Shown: positions 7,331 to 16,100 of the stretch, in pieces
How positions within the stretch are numbered: position 1 is the first letter of the stretch
How the letters are laid out: every line of letters starts with the position of its first letter
Assembly (NCBI GenBank): GCA_018241865.1
Contig: JAFECY010000255.1
Span: 1-18,887 of the forward strand
Source: Pseudomonadota bacterium
GTDB lineage: Bacteria; Pseudomonadota; Gammaproteobacteria; Burkholderiales; Burkholderiaceae_D
DNA: 18,887 nt
Reading direction: 5' to 3'
Translations under genes and position numbers: made by a program
The notes under the pieces: model-generated
The model's database searches: none
The model's input: the letters and a program-made list of their open reading frames with translations, nothing else
Told to the model about the DNA's origin: nothing

Positions 7331-7567
7331 ATGCAAACAACCAAAGCATTCCGCAATGGCAATTCCCAAGCGGTTCGCATTCCGTCCGAGCTGGCTTACG
7401 AGCGCACCGATATCGAACTGGAGATTGAACGTGTTGGGGAAGAGATTCGGATTCGTCCTGCGCGACGCCCTCTCGGTGGCGTCCTGAAGAAATTCGCCAA
7501 ATTCAGCGCCGGCTTCATGGCAGAGGGTCGCGCAGATCAAGAGCAAGCAGATCGGGAGTTGCTGTAA
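7331..7567 (+). CDS. vapB: VapB-type antitoxin (AbrB-like DNA-binding domain)
   Basis: A 78-residue antitoxin. The N-terminal half, TKAFRNGNSQAVRIPSELAY (4-23) with the following strand EIERVGEEIRIRP, is the SpoVT/AbrB swapped-hairpin DNA-binding domain used for autoregulation. The C-terminal part (about 50-78, KKFAKFSAGFMAEGR then acidic EQADRELL) is the toxin-binding tail. The start ATG at 7331 is chosen over an upstream in-frame codon at 7229. It begins the conserved domain, has GAGG at suitable distance (7319-7322), and the longer form would read through the promoter and overlap the DUF1854 gene. The stop overlaps the toxin start in TAATG, giving translational coupling. The VapB subfamily assignment follows from the PIN-domain partner. 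Confidence 0.9.
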   Translation: MQTTKAFRNGNSQAVRIPSELAYERTDIELEIERVGEEIRIRPARRPLGGVLKKFAKFSAGFMAEGRADQEQADRELL

Positions 7568-7968
7568 TGGCGCTTTTTATGCTCGACACGAATATGTGCA
7601 TCTACCTGATGAAAAACCAACCTGAGCAGGTGGCTAAGCGATTCGCGCAATGCTATGTAGGAGATGTCGTGATGTCGGCAATAACCTATGCTGAGTTGGA
7701 ATTCGGCGTAACGGTTTCCGAGAACAGCGCGCGCGAGCGCCGCAATCTCGCTTCCCTTGTTGAAGATATTCCGGTGGTATCGTTTGATCTCGAGGCTGCT
7801 ACCGCTTATGGGCCAATCAGGGAAGCCACGCGCGATCGCAAAAAAGACCAACTCGATAAGTTAATTGCCTCGCATGCCGTATCACTCGGCGTGATTCTCG
7901 TCACGAACAATGTGCATGATTTTGCGGCGTATCCTGGGTTGAGAATCGAAAACTGGCTAACCGTATAG
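7567..7968 (+). CDS. vapC: VapC-type toxin, PIN-domain ribonuclease
   Basis: A 133-residue PIN-domain toxin, expected to be a Mg-dependent endoribonuclease (tRNA cleavage in characterised relatives) that halts translation unless bound by VapB. Active-site acidic residues are in place: D7 in FMLDTNMCIYLMK, E43 in ITYAELEFG, D97 in DQLDKLIASHA, and D118 in the VTNNVHDF motif. The end, YPGLRIENW, closely resembles the VapC/MvpT group from enteric plasmids. GGGAG at 7554-7558 is a good ribosome site inside vapB, and the start overlaps the antitoxin stop. The length is normal and the frame intact, so it should be active. Base composition is somewhat lower in GC than in the neighbouring operons, consistent with acquisition as a module. 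Confidence 0.93.
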   Translation: MALFMLDTNMCIYLMKNQPEQVAKRFAQCYVGDVVMSAITYAELEFGVTVSENSARERRNLASLVEDIPVVSFDLEAATAYGPIREATRDRKKDQLDKLIASHAVSLGVILVTNNVHDFAAYPGLRIENWLTV

Positions 7969-7982
7969 CAAAGACAAGCTAA

Positions 7983-8013
7983 GGCTGCATTGAATAAGGG
8001 CTGCACTGATAAG
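7983..8013 (+). repeat. Short imperfect tandem repeat downstream of vapC
   Basis: GGCTGCATTGAATAAG (7983-7998) is followed directly by GGCTGCACTGATAAG (7999-8013), two copies of 16 and 15 bases differing by one substitution and one deletion. The next bases repeat an ACTGATAA core once more. No function is evident. The rest of the 162-bp gap between vapC and the efflux operon shows no gene. Confidence 0.45.
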
Positions 8014-8073
8014 CGTGACCCTAACTGATAAAGCTGAATGGTGTCTGCTGACATTACGCCGTCCTTTAGAGTG

Positions 8074-8103
8074 ACGACCATGTCAAGACGCACCGGGTAA
8101 AAT
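8074..8103 (+). promoter_or_regulatory. Candidate promoter of the RND efflux operon
   Basis: TAAAAT (8098-8103; five of six -10 bases) lies 27 bases before the outer-membrane-factor start codon. At 18-bp spacing ACGACC (8074-8079) matches three of six -35 bases. It is the best candidate in the gap, and the weak -35 would fit an activator-dependent promoter. No divergent regulator gene sits beside the operon. Confidence 0.3.
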
Positions 8104-8130
8104 GCCGGATCACCGCTTTCCACCGCACTC

Positions 8131-9603
8131 ATGAATCGCCTCCAACAAGCCACCCGCGCCTGTCTGTCACTGCTGATACTGGCCGGCTGCCTCAGTGGCT
8201 GCGTCACGCAACCGCCGACCAGCGTCGATGCCGCACCGCCGGCGCAGTGGTATGCGCCGCTGCCGCACGACGGCAAGCTAACCGACTTGACGCAATGGTG
8301 GCAGCAGCAGGGCGATCCGTTGTTGGTGGAATTGATTACGGCGGCAGAGGCGGTCAGTCCGACGGTGGCGGCGGCGCAATCACGGCTGGAGCAGGCGCGC
8401 GCCAGCCGCGCCGAGGCGGTCGCATCTTTTCTGCCGACGCTGGATGCCTCGGTCAGCGCCACCCGCGCCAATGGCCAGCCGCTGGCGCTGCCGACCGGCA
8501 CCACGGTGCGACGCAGCCTTACGACTTCGTGGGAAACCGATTTGTTCGGCGGTGCGCGCACCTATTGGCGCGGCACCATCGCCCGTCACGAAGGCGCGCA
8601 AGCTGGCTGGCATGACGCGCGGGTGTCGGTCGCGGCCGAAACCGCCAATCAATATTACGAACAGCGCGCTTGCGAGCAACTGGCGCGCATCACCCGCGCC
8701 GACGCCGATTCGCGCGCCGAAACCGCGCGCCTGTCCGAGCTGAGCGCCAAGGCCGGCTTCACCGCGCCGGCCACCGCCGCGCTGGCGCGTGCGGCTGCTG
8801 CCGAAGGCAATGGCCGCGCCGTGCAGCAGCAAGCGCAATGCGATCTCGGCGTCAAAGCGCTGGTCGCGCTGACGGCAATCAACGAAACCGATTTACGCAA
8901 GAAATTCGCCGCCCATCCCATCACCTCAACTGCGCCTTCTGCCGACGCCACCATCGCCATCGACAGTCTGCCGGCAAACATTCTGGCGCAGCGGCCAGAC
9001 GTGTTCGCCGCCGATGCCGAGGTGGCCGCCGCCAGCGCCGATGTCGGCGCGGCGCGGGCGCAACGTTATCCGCGCCTGCGCTTGCTCGGCTCGATCGGCC
9101 GCACCCGCTTCATGAGCAACGACTTGAATTTCGCCAACGACACTTGGTCGTTCGGCCCATTGTCGATCAGCTTGCCGCTATTCGACGGCGGCAAACGCAC
9201 GGCGCAGATCGATGCGGCGCAAGCGCGTTACGAAGAAGCCGTCGCCCAGTACCGCGCCAAGGTGCGGCAGGCGGTGCGCGAAGTAGAAGAAGCGCTGGTC
9301 AATCTGCACAGCACGGCGCTGCGCAGCATCGATGCGCAAACAGCGGTCGATGGCTACCGCGCCTCTTTCGCCGGCACCGAATCACGCTATCAAACCGGAC
9401 TGGCCAGCCTGGTCGAACTGGAAGAATCGCGCCGCACCCGACTCGCCGCCGAAACCGCGCAAGTGACGCTGCAGCGCGAACGACAGGCGGCTTGGGTGGC
9501 GCTGTATCGCGCCGCCGGCGGCGGCTGGTCGCGCCCGACTAGCGACGTGGTCGGCCTGCGCCAGCACGAGCACAACAACGACGGCCAAGACAAACATGAT
9601 TGA
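8131..9603 (+). CDS. Outer membrane factor lipoprotein of RND efflux system (NodT/OprM type)
   Basis: A 490-residue TolC-fold channel that spans the outer membrane and periplasm and completes the efflux pump encoded downstream. The N-terminus is a lipoprotein signal with two possible lipoboxes, LAGC (C20) and LSGC (C24). The two outer-membrane efflux repeats follow. Typical sequences are WWQQQGDPLLVELI near residue 60, ARASRAEAVASFLPTLDASV, the between-repeat stretch NILAQRPDVFAADAEVAAAS, RAQRYPRLRLLGSIG, LPLFDGGKRTAQIDAAQARY and the C-terminal LVELEESRRTRLAAE. The length is normal. It is the first gene of the operon and its end overlaps the adaptor gene by 8 bases. Placing the outer membrane factor first is less usual than adaptor-pump-channel but well known. 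No ribosome site is obvious before the ATG. The substrate cannot be told. Confidence 0.93.
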   Translation: MNRLQQATRACLSLLILAGCLSGCVTQPPTSVDAAPPAQWYAPLPHDGKLTDLTQWWQQQGDPLLVELITAAEAVSPTVAAAQSRLEQARASRAEAVASFLPTLDASVSATRANGQPLALPTGTTVRRSLTTSWETDLFGGARTYWRGTIARHEGAQAGWHDARVSVAAETANQYYEQRACEQLARITRADADSRAETARLSELSAKAGFTAPATAALARAAAAEGNGRAVQQQAQCDLGVKALVALTAINETDLRKKFAAHPITSTAPSADATIAIDSLPANILAQRPDVFAADAEVAAASADVGAARAQRYPRLRLLGSIGRTRFMSNDLNFANDTWSFGPLSISLPLFDGGKRTAQIDAAQARYEEAVAQYRAKVRQAVREVEEALVNLHSTALRSIDAQTAVDGYRASFAGTESRYQTGLASLVELEESRRTRLAAETAQVTLQRERQAAWVALYRAAGGGWSRPTSDVVGLRQHEHNNDGQDKHD

Positions 9604-10774
9604 TACTCCTCCCTCCGACATGACGCCACGCCTCCCGCTCAAGCCTGCAAGCTTCGCCGTCGCCGCTCTCTTCGGCATCGCCGCCATCGCCTTCTTCAGC
9701 GCGCAATCGAACGCGGCCGACGACAAGAAAGCCGCCATCAAACCGGCGCTGACCGTATCGAGCATCAAGCCGGCACACACCACACTGCCGATCAAGCTGG
9801 CCGCCAACGGCAACATCATGGCCTGGCAAGAAGCGATCGTCGGTAGCGAAGCCAACGGCTTGCGTATCGCCGAAGTGAAAGCCAATGTCGGCGATCGCGT
9901 GCTCGCCGGTCAGGTGTTGGCGCAGTTCGCCGGCGAAACGGTGGCGGCCGATCTGGCGCAAGCCAAGGCCTCGCTGATGGAAGCCGACGCCAATGCCGCC
10001 GACGCCGCCGGCAACGCCGCCCGCGCGCGTACGCTGCAAGCCACCGGCGCGCTCTCGACCCAGCAAATCAATCAATACCTGACCGCCGAGCAAACCGCCA
10101 AGGCGCGCGCCGAAGCAGCGAAAGCCATGCTGGCAGTGCAAAAGCTGCGCTTCAAGCAAGTACAAGTGGTCGCGCCCGACGATGGCGTGATTTCGGCGCG
10201 CAGCGCCACCGTCGGCGCAGTGGTGCCGGCCGGCACCGAATTGTTCCGCATGATCCGCAAAGGTCGGCTGGAGTGGCGTGCCGAAGTCACCGCCAGCGAA
10301 CTGGGTCGCATCCGCACCGGCATGGCGGCGCAATTGGTCGCGGCGAATGGCACAACGCTGACTGGCAAAGTCCGCATGACCGCACCCACCGTCGATCCGC
10401 AAAGCCGCGCCGCGCTGGTGTATGTCGATCTCGATCCGACGACCGACAAGATCGCACCGCCCAAGGCCGGCATGTACGCACGCGGCGAATTCGATCTCGG
10501 TACATCGGCCGCGCTGACCGTGCCGCAAGAAGCGGTGGTGCTGCGCGATGGTTTCAGCTACGTGTTCCGCGTCAATGCCGACCAGCACGTCAGCCAGCTC
10601 AAGATCAAGACCGGCCGCCGCATCGGCGATCAGGTGGAAGTGCTGGAAGGTCTGCCGCCCGATGCGGCGGTGGTCGCCGCCGGTGCGGGCTTCCTCAACG
10701 ACGGCGATCTGGTGAAAGTCGTGGCCGCGACCGCAACAACGACAACAACCGCAGCATCCACTCCTTCCAAATAA
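9596..10774 (+). CDS. RND efflux periplasmic adaptor (membrane fusion protein)
   Basis: A 392-residue adaptor that links the inner-membrane pump to the outer membrane channel. Seen: one N-terminal hydrophobic segment (about 19-35), acting as signal or membrane anchor; lipoyl half-motifs LRIAEVKANVGDRVLAGQ (89-106) and VVAPDDGVISARSATVG (191-207); between them an alanine-rich alpha-hairpin at about 113-187; then the beta-barrel domain and a membrane-proximal domain (VPQEAVVLRDGFSYVFRV, GLPPDAAVVAAGAGFLNDGD). The tail is a low-complexity Thr/Ala run encoded by ACA/ACC-type triplets. The start at 9596 overlaps the channel gene. An internal Met at codon 9 (9620) would give a shorter leader and cannot be excluded, since neither has a good ribosome site. 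Confidence 0.93.
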   Translation: MIDTPPSDMTPRLPLKPASFAVAALFGIAAIAFFSAQSNAADDKKAAIKPALTVSSIKPAHTTLPIKLAANGNIMAWQEAIVGSEANGLRIAEVKANVGDRVLAGQVLAQFAGETVAADLAQAKASLMEADANAADAAGNAARARTLQATGALSTQQINQYLTAEQTAKARAEAAKAMLAVQKLRFKQVQVVAPDDGVISARSATVGAVVPAGTELFRMIRKGRLEWRAEVTASELGRIRTGMAAQLVAANGTTLTGKVRMTAPTVDPQSRAALVYVDLDPTTDKIAPPKAGMYARGEFDLGTSAALTVPQEAVVLRDGFSYVFRVNADQHVSQLKIKTGRRIGDQVEVLEGLPPDAAVVAAGAGFLNDGDLVKVVAATATTTTTAASTPSK

Positions 10775-10786
10775 GGCTCGCCCGCG

Positions 10787-13700
10787 ATGATGAATGTCTC
10801 GTCCTGGTCGATCAAGAACCCGATCCCGGCGTTGATGCTGTTCGTGCTGCTGACGTTCGCCGGGCTGATTTCCTTCAGTGCGATGAAGGTGCAGAACTTT
10901 CCCGACATCGAACTGCCGACCGTGATCGTGTCGGCTTCGCTGCCGGGCGCAGCGCCGTCGCAACTGGAAACCGAGGTCGCGCGCAAGCTGGAAAACGCCA
11001 TCGCCACCGTGCAGGGTCTGAAGCATCTGTACACCAAGGTGCAGGATGGCGGCGTCACGCTGACCGCTGAATTCCGCCTGGAGAAGCCGGTGCAGGAAGC
11101 GGTGGACGATGTGCGTTCGGCGGTGGCGCAAGTGCGCGCCGATCTGCCGGGCGATTTGCGCGATCCGGTCATCAACAAAATGAATCTGGCCGGCCAGCCG
11201 GTGCTGGCCTTCACCATTTCCTCGCCCGGCATGGATGCCGAAGCGCTGTCCTGGTTCGTCGATAACGACATATCGCGCAAACTGTTGGCGGTGCGCGGCG
11301 TCGGCGCGGTCACGCGCGTCGGCGGCGTCACGCGCGAGGTGCGGGTGGCGCTCGATCCGCTCAAGCTGCAAGCGCTGGGCGCATCCGCCGCCGACATCTC
11401 GCGTCAGTTGCGGCAATCGCAATTGGAAACCGCTGGCGGCCGCGTCGATCTCGGCAACGGCGAGCAGCCGATCCGCACCATCGCCACCGTCAAGACCGCC
11501 GAAGAACTGGCGCGCATGGACTTGGCTTTGAGCGACGGCCGCCACATCCGTCTCGATCAAGTCGCCAGCGTCACCGATACCTTTGCCGAACCACGCTCGG
11601 CGGCATTCTTGAACGGCAAGCCGGTGGTCGGCTTCGAGGTAGCGCGCAGCAAGGGCGAGAGCGAAGTCTCGGTCGGCGCCGCCGTGCAAAAAGCGCTGAC
11701 GGACATGAAGGCGCAACACCCCGGCCTCGTCATCACCGAAGCCTTCAACTTCGTCACGCCGGTGGCGGAAGAATACGAAGGCTCGATGCACCTGCTGTAC
11801 GAAGGCGCGATTTTGGCGGTGATCGTGGTCTGGTTGTTCTTGCGCGATTGGCGCGCTACTTTTGTTTCAGCGGTGGCGCTGCCGCTGTCGGTCATTCCCG
11901 CTTTCATCGGCATGGAATTGCTCGGCTTCTCGGTCAACGTGGTGACGCTGCTGGCGCTGTCGCTGGTGGTCGGCATTTTGGTGGATGATGCCATCGTCGA
12001 AGTGGAAAACATCGTGCGCCATCTGCGCATGGGCAAGACGCCGTTTCAAGCGGCGATGGAAGCGGCCGACGAAATCGGCCTAGCGGTGATCGCCACCACC
12101 TTCACGCTGATTTCGGTATTCCTGCCGACCGCCTTCATGAGCGGCATCCCCGGCAAGTTCTTCAAGCAATTCGGCTGGACCGCGTCGCTGGCGGTGTTTG
12201 CCTCGCTGGTGGTGGCGCGCATGTTGACGCCGATGATGTCGGCCTACATCCTCAAACCCTTCGTCGGCGAACATGCCGATCCGAAGTGGATGACCCATTA
12301 CATGCGCTGGGCAACCTGGTGCCTGCAACACCGCAAGGCCACCATGCTCGCCGGTACCGCTTTCTTCATCGGCTCGATCGCGCTGATTCCGCTGCTGCCG
12401 ACCGGCTTCATCCCGCCCGACGACAATTCGCAAACCCAGGTCTATCTCGAATTGCCGCCGGGCGCGACGCTGGAACAAACCCGCGCCACCGCCGAGCAGG
12501 CGCGGCTGCTGATCGACAAGGTCAAGCACGTCAAGAGCACCTACACCACCATCGGCGGCGGCAGCGCCGGCGGCGATCCCTTCGCGCCGCAAGGCGCGGG
12601 TGAAGTACGCAAGGCGACCCTGACCGTGCAACTCAGCGAACGCACGTCGCGGCCACGCAAGCAAGGCATCGAAAATCAAATACGCGTCGCGCTGGAAAAT
12701 TTGCCGGGCGCACGCAAGCGCGTCGGCCTCGGCGGCGGCGGCGAAAAATATATTCTGGTGTTGACCGGCGACGATCCCGTCACGCTCGGCACGGCGGCGC
12801 TGGCGGTGGAAAAAGATTTACGCACCATCAAAGGCTTGGGCAACATCGCCTCAACCGCCAGCCTGATCCGTCCCGAGATCGCGGTACGCCCCGACTTCGC
12901 CCGCGCTGCCGACCTCGGTGTGACCAGCGCCGCCATCGGCGACACGCTGCGCATCGCCACCTTGGGCGACTACGACATGTCGCTGGCGAAGATGAATCTG
13001 TCGCAACGCCAAGTGCCGATCGTGGTCAAGCTCGACGCCGATGCGCGCAAAGATTTGAGCGTGCTGGAACGCTTGAGCGTGCCCGGCGCGAAAGGCCCGG
13101 TGATGCTGGGGCAGGTGGCGTCGCTTGACATCGCCGGCGGTCCGGCGGTGATCGACCGCTACGACCGCGCGCGCAACATCAATTTCGAGATCGAATTGTC
13201 CGACGTGCCGTTGGGCGAAGCGACCGCAGCGGTGAAGAAGCTGCCCGCCATCGTCAATCTGCCGCCCGGCGTGCACGTGGTCGAAGTGGGCGACGCCGAA
13301 GTGATGGGCGAACTGTTCGCCAGCTTCGGTTTGGCGATGCTAACCGGCGTGCTGTGCATCTACATCGTGCTGGTGCTGCTGTTCAAAAATTTCCTGCACC
13401 CGGTCACCATCCTCGCCGCGCTGCCGCTGTCGCTTGGCGGCGCTTTCGTCGGCTTGCTGGTGGCGCAAAAAAGTTTTTCGATGCCCTCGCTGATCGGCTT
13501 GATTATGTTGATGGGCATCGCCACCAAGAATTCGATCCTGCTGGTGGAATACGCTATCGTCGCCCGCCGCGAGCATGGTTTGTCCCGCACCGAAGCGCTG
13601 CTCGACGCCTGCCACAAACGCGCCCGGCCGATCATCATGACCACGCTGGCGATGGGCGCCGGCATGCTGCCGATCGCCATCGGCCTCGGCGCGGCCGACC

Positions 13701-13873
13701 CCAGCTTCCGTTCGCCGATGTCGATCGCCGTGATCGGCGGTTTGATTACCTCCACCGTGCTGAGTTTGCTGATGGTGCCGGTGGTGTTTACCTACATGGA
13801 TGATTTGAAAGAAGGCTGGCATCGCGTGATAGAGAAGGTGCGCCACCCGCGCGGCCGCCACATTGAGCCATGA
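10787..13873 (+). CDS. RND efflux permease, HAE1 (AcrB/MexB-like) family
   Basis: A 1028-residue proton-driven inner-membrane pump, a trimer in characterised relatives. Seen: the first transmembrane helix at about 11-30, followed by VQNFPDIELPTVIVSASLPG; porter domains; a second helix group from about 335 with TM4 LVVGILVDDAIVEVEN carrying the proton-relay pair D400-D401; a second porter half; and the C-terminal helix bundle with the TM10 motif MGIATKNSILLVEYA containing K914. All residues needed for proton coupling are present and the length is normal. The start is the first of two adjacent ATGs, 12 bases after the adaptor stop, with TAAGG at 10772-10776. The substrate is unknown: the porter domains point to small hydrophobic compounds rather than metals, because the metal-pump (HME) signature is absent. 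Confidence 0.95.
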   Translation: MMNVSSWSIKNPIPALMLFVLLTFAGLISFSAMKVQNFPDIELPTVIVSASLPGAAPSQLETEVARKLENAIATVQGLKHLYTKVQDGGVTLTAEFRLEKPVQEAVDDVRSAVAQVRADLPGDLRDPVINKMNLAGQPVLAFTISSPGMDAEALSWFVDNDISRKLLAVRGVGAVTRVGGVTREVRVALDPLKLQALGASAADISRQLRQSQLETAGGRVDLGNGEQPIRTIATVKTAEELARMDLALSDGRHIRLDQVASVTDTFAEPRSAAFLNGKPVVGFEVARSKGESEVSVGAAVQKALTDMKAQHPGLVITEAFNFVTPVAEEYEGSMHLLYEGAILAVIVVWLFLRDWRATFVSAVALPLSVIPAFIGMELLGFSVNVVTLLALSLVVGILVDDAIVEVENIVRHLRMGKTPFQAAMEAADEIGLAVIATTFTLISVFLPTAFMSGIPGKFFKQFGWTASLAVFASLVVARMLTPMMSAYILKPFVGEHADPKWMTHYMRWATWCLQHRKATMLAGTAFFIGSIALIPLLPTGFIPPDDNSQTQVYLELPPGATLEQTRATAEQARLLIDKVKHVKSTYTTIGGGSAGGDPFAPQGAGEVRKATLTVQLSERTSRPRKQGIENQIRVALENLPGARKRVGLGGGGEKYILVLTGDDPVTLGTAALAVEKDLRTIKGLGNIASTASLIRPEIAVRPDFARAADLGVTSAAIGDTLRIATLGDYDMSLAKMNLSQRQVPIVVKLDADARKDLSVLERLSVPGAKGPVMLGQVASLDIAGGPAVIDRYDRARNINFEIELSDVPLGEATAAVKKLPAIVNLPPGVHVVEVGDAEVMGELFASFGLAMLTGVLCIYIVLVLLFKNFLHPVTILAALPLSLGGAFVGLLVAQKSFSMPSLIGLIMLMGIATKNSILLVEYAIVARREHGLSRTEALLDACHKRARPIIMTTLAMGAGMLPIAIGLGAADPSFRSPMSIAVIGGLITSTVLSLLMVPVVFTYMDDLKEGWHRVIEKVRHPRGRHIEP

Positions 13874-13904
13874 CACACCCCTTATCAAAACAAAAGAACC
13901 GTCC

Positions 13905-15293
13905 ATGAAAATCCTGCTGCGCGGCCTGAAATGGCTGTCCCTCTCCATCCTCGCATTGATTGTCGCCCTGTTGTTGTGCTGGTGGCTGATCCCCGACCAA
14001 AAACTCGACCCCGGCGCGCAAGCCTTGCTGGCGTCGCCGACGCTGCCGCCGGCGGAACAGAATGCCTACTTCCTGCTGTGGGGCATGAAGGCCTCGCCGG
14101 AACTCGACGCCCACGCGGTCGGCCAACAAATCGTCGCCGAGCATGAAAAACTGCTGGCCGCCGGCAAGGTAGAAAGCCTCGATCCCGACAAATTCTACGG
14201 CGCACATCCCGCCAAACTGAAACCGGCGCGCGACCGCTGCGACTTCGATCGCCAGCAATGCCTGACCGCTTACCAAAATGCCGAGCGGCAGATCCGCGCG
14301 GAGTTTGCCAGCAATGCGCGCTACATCGAACGCTATCGCAGCTTGCGCACTTATCCGCAGTACGCCGAACGCGTGCTGAACATGACCGCCACTTCGCGCC
14401 TCCCCGACTACGCCACGACGGTCAACCTGAGCGGCCTGCTGGATGCTTGGATCGCGTTGCAAGTCGCCAGCCCCGCCACGCGCAAAGCCGCGCTGGACGA
14501 ACTGGCGGCGGAAATCGCTGTGTGGAAACGCTTGCTGCACGACAGCGACAGCCTGATCTCGCAAATGATTTGCGTGGCCATCCTGCACCACAAATACCGG
14601 CTGGCGAGCGAGATCATGAGCGCCTATCCCGACACCGCGCGCCAGTACTCGGCGCAGATGACGCAAATCACCGCGCCGTTGAGCGACAAAGAAATCGATT
14701 TTCCGCGCGCGCTGGCAAGCGAGTTCCGTTTCAGCGCCAGCATCTTCCAAGATTTGCGGCATGAGCTGGACACCAACGCCATACCCGCCGTCACCACCGG
14801 CGACAAGATCGGCAAATTTCTGGCGCGTCTGGGTGCCTATCGCGCCAATGCCAGCATCAACCAGAGGTACGCCACGCACCAGAAAATCAGCGCGCTCTAT
14901 GCCGACAACCCGCAGCAACTCCTGGCCGCCCCATCGGCAACGCGATCGAATCCCGACCCCGTGAACTGGTGGAATCCGGCCACGTATTTCTACAACCCGG
15001 TCGGCAATCTGCTGGCCAGCATCGGCGACCCGGACTTCAGCCAATACGCCTTCCGCCTGCACGACTTGCGCGCCTATACCCGCATGGTCGAACTGCAACG
15101 CCGCATCGTCGAAGCCGGCATCGCGCCGGATCACATCTCCGCCGCGCTGAACAACGTCGGCGCAAATCTGACGAATCCTTACACCGGCCAACCCTTCGAC
15201 TACGACGCCGCCGCGCAAACGCTTTCCTTCGCCGGTCATGGTGAAAAATTCCTGAGCAAGGGGCGGATGCAAGTGGAACTGGGCAAGCGCTAA
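13905..15293 (+). CDS. Hypothetical membrane-anchored protein downstream of RND operon
   Basis: Not recognised as a named family. It is 462 residues from the ATG at 13905. An in-frame TTG at 13863 would add 14 residues but overlaps the pump gene and places a polar stretch before the hydrophobic segment, so the ATG is preferred. Seen: a positively charged start MKILLRGLKW, one membrane helix at about 11-28 ending in CWWLIPDQ, then a large, mostly helical periplasmic part. A CDFDRQQC pair (seven residues apart) could form a disulfide. The C-terminus has NPYTGQPFDYDAAAQTLSFA, a pattern shared with other uncharacterised secreted proteins. Topology is predicted as a signal-anchored periplasmic domain. 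It starts 31 bases after the pump and is probably co-transcribed, but nothing in the sequence ties it to efflux. Confidence 0.8.
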   Translation: MKILLRGLKWLSLSILALIVALLLCWWLIPDQKLDPGAQALLASPTLPPAEQNAYFLLWGMKASPELDAHAVGQQIVAEHEKLLAAGKVESLDPDKFYGAHPAKLKPARDRCDFDRQQCLTAYQNAERQIRAEFASNARYIERYRSLRTYPQYAERVLNMTATSRLPDYATTVNLSGLLDAWIALQVASPATRKAALDELAAEIAVWKRLLHDSDSLISQMICVAILHHKYRLASEIMSAYPDTARQYSAQMTQITAPLSDKEIDFPRALASEFRFSASIFQDLRHELDTNAIPAVTTGDKIGKFLARLGAYRANASINQRYATHQKISALYADNPQQLLAAPSATRSNPDPVNWWNPATYFYNPVGNLLASIGDPDFSQYAFRLHDLRAYTRMVELQRRIVEAGIAPDHISAALNNVGANLTNPYTGQPFDYDAAAQTLSFAGHGEKFLSKGRMQVELGKR

Positions 15294-15314
15294 ATCCGAC
15301 GGCCGCGCGACGAC

Positions 15315-16100
15315 ATGGGCACCCTACTCGCCATCGACGGCCTCAACATCGTCCGGCGCATTTTTGAAGCCGGCGACGAGCCCGACCTCGCGCGCAAGGC
15401 GGACACCGCAATCCGCCATGCGCTGTCCGCCTTCCGCAAGCTGCGCAACTTGCACCAGCCGACCCATGTGCTGGCCGCCTTCGACTTCGGCGGCTCCACA
15501 TGGCGGCACGCGCGCTATCCCGCCTACCGCGCCAACCGCTCGCCGATGCCGACGGAATTGCGCGACGCCTTGCCCGGCTTGCACGATGAGTTGGCGGCGC
15601 TCGGTCTGAAAGTGCTCGCCATTCCCGAAGTGGAAGCCGACGACGTGATCGCCACCGCCGTGCTGCGCTGGCTGCACGAACAGCGCGGCGAGGCCATCGT
15701 CGTCTCCACCGACAAGGACTTGCACAGCCTGATCGCGCACGGCGCATTGCTGTGGGATCACTTCAAGAATGAATGGCACGACCGCGCCTGGGTCGAACAC
15801 AAATTCGGCGTGCCGCCGGAACTGCTGCCCGACCTGCTGGCGTTAACCGGCGACGCCGCCGACAACATCCCCGGCGTCTCGAAAATCGGCGGCAAAACTG
15901 CCGCCCGCCTGCTGCATAGCTACGGCAACCTCGACAAGATCATGGCCGGCGCCGGCATCCTGAAAGACACGCTGGGCGAACGACTGCGCAAGGAGCGCGA
16001 CCTGCTGTATCTGTCGCGCGAACTGGTGGCGTTGAAGACCGATGTGGTGCTGGGCGTGACGTGGAAGATGCTGGCGGTGGAGATGAATGGGACGAGTTGA
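15315..16100 (+). CDS. 5'-3' exonuclease / flap endonuclease-like nuclease (Xni-like)
   Basis: A 261-residue stand-alone relative of the DNA polymerase I 5'-nuclease domain, expected to be metal-dependent and to act on DNA with 5' flaps or ends. Seen: D8 in LAIDGLNIVRR; D57 in AAFDFGG; the arch region YPAYRANRSPMP; E107, D109 and D110 in VEADDVIAT; D133 and D135 in VSTDKDLHSL; and the H3TH segment LTGDAADNIPGVSKIGGKTA (177-196) with D180 and D183. Escherichia coli Xni lacks parts of the second metal site, as recalled; this protein keeps the DKD and GDxxDN motifs, so two-metal catalysis is likely. It follows the preceding gene by 21 bases without a visible terminator. No strong ribosome site was seen. 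Confidence 0.92.
   Translation: MGTLLAIDGLNIVRRIFEAGDEPDLARKADTAIRHALSAFRKLRNLHQPTHVLAAFDFGGSTWRHARYPAYRANRSPMPTELRDALPGLHDELAALGLKVLAIPEVEADDVIATAVLRWLHEQRGEAIVVSTDKDLHSLIAHGALLWDHFKNEWHDRAWVEHKFGVPPELLPDLLALTGDAADNIPGVSKIGGKTAARLLHSYGNLDKIMAGAGILKDTLGERLRKERDLLYLSRELVALKTDVVLGVTWKMLAVEMNGTS

Noticed and set aside
8048..8070. CTGACA and TTTAGA as a promoter for the efflux operon
   Set aside because: The spacer is only 11 bp; TAAAAT at 8098-8103 is better placed.
9539..11791. A 750-codon open frame on the minus strand
   Set aside because: It is antisense to the adaptor and RND pump genes, is extremely rich in His, Arg, Gly and Gln, and resembles no protein. It is a product of high-GC codon bias in the real genes.
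13788..15272. A 494-codon open frame on the minus strand
   Set aside because: Antisense to the end of the pump gene and the membrane-anchored protein. Composition is that of a shadow frame, whereas the plus-strand frame has a clear membrane anchor.
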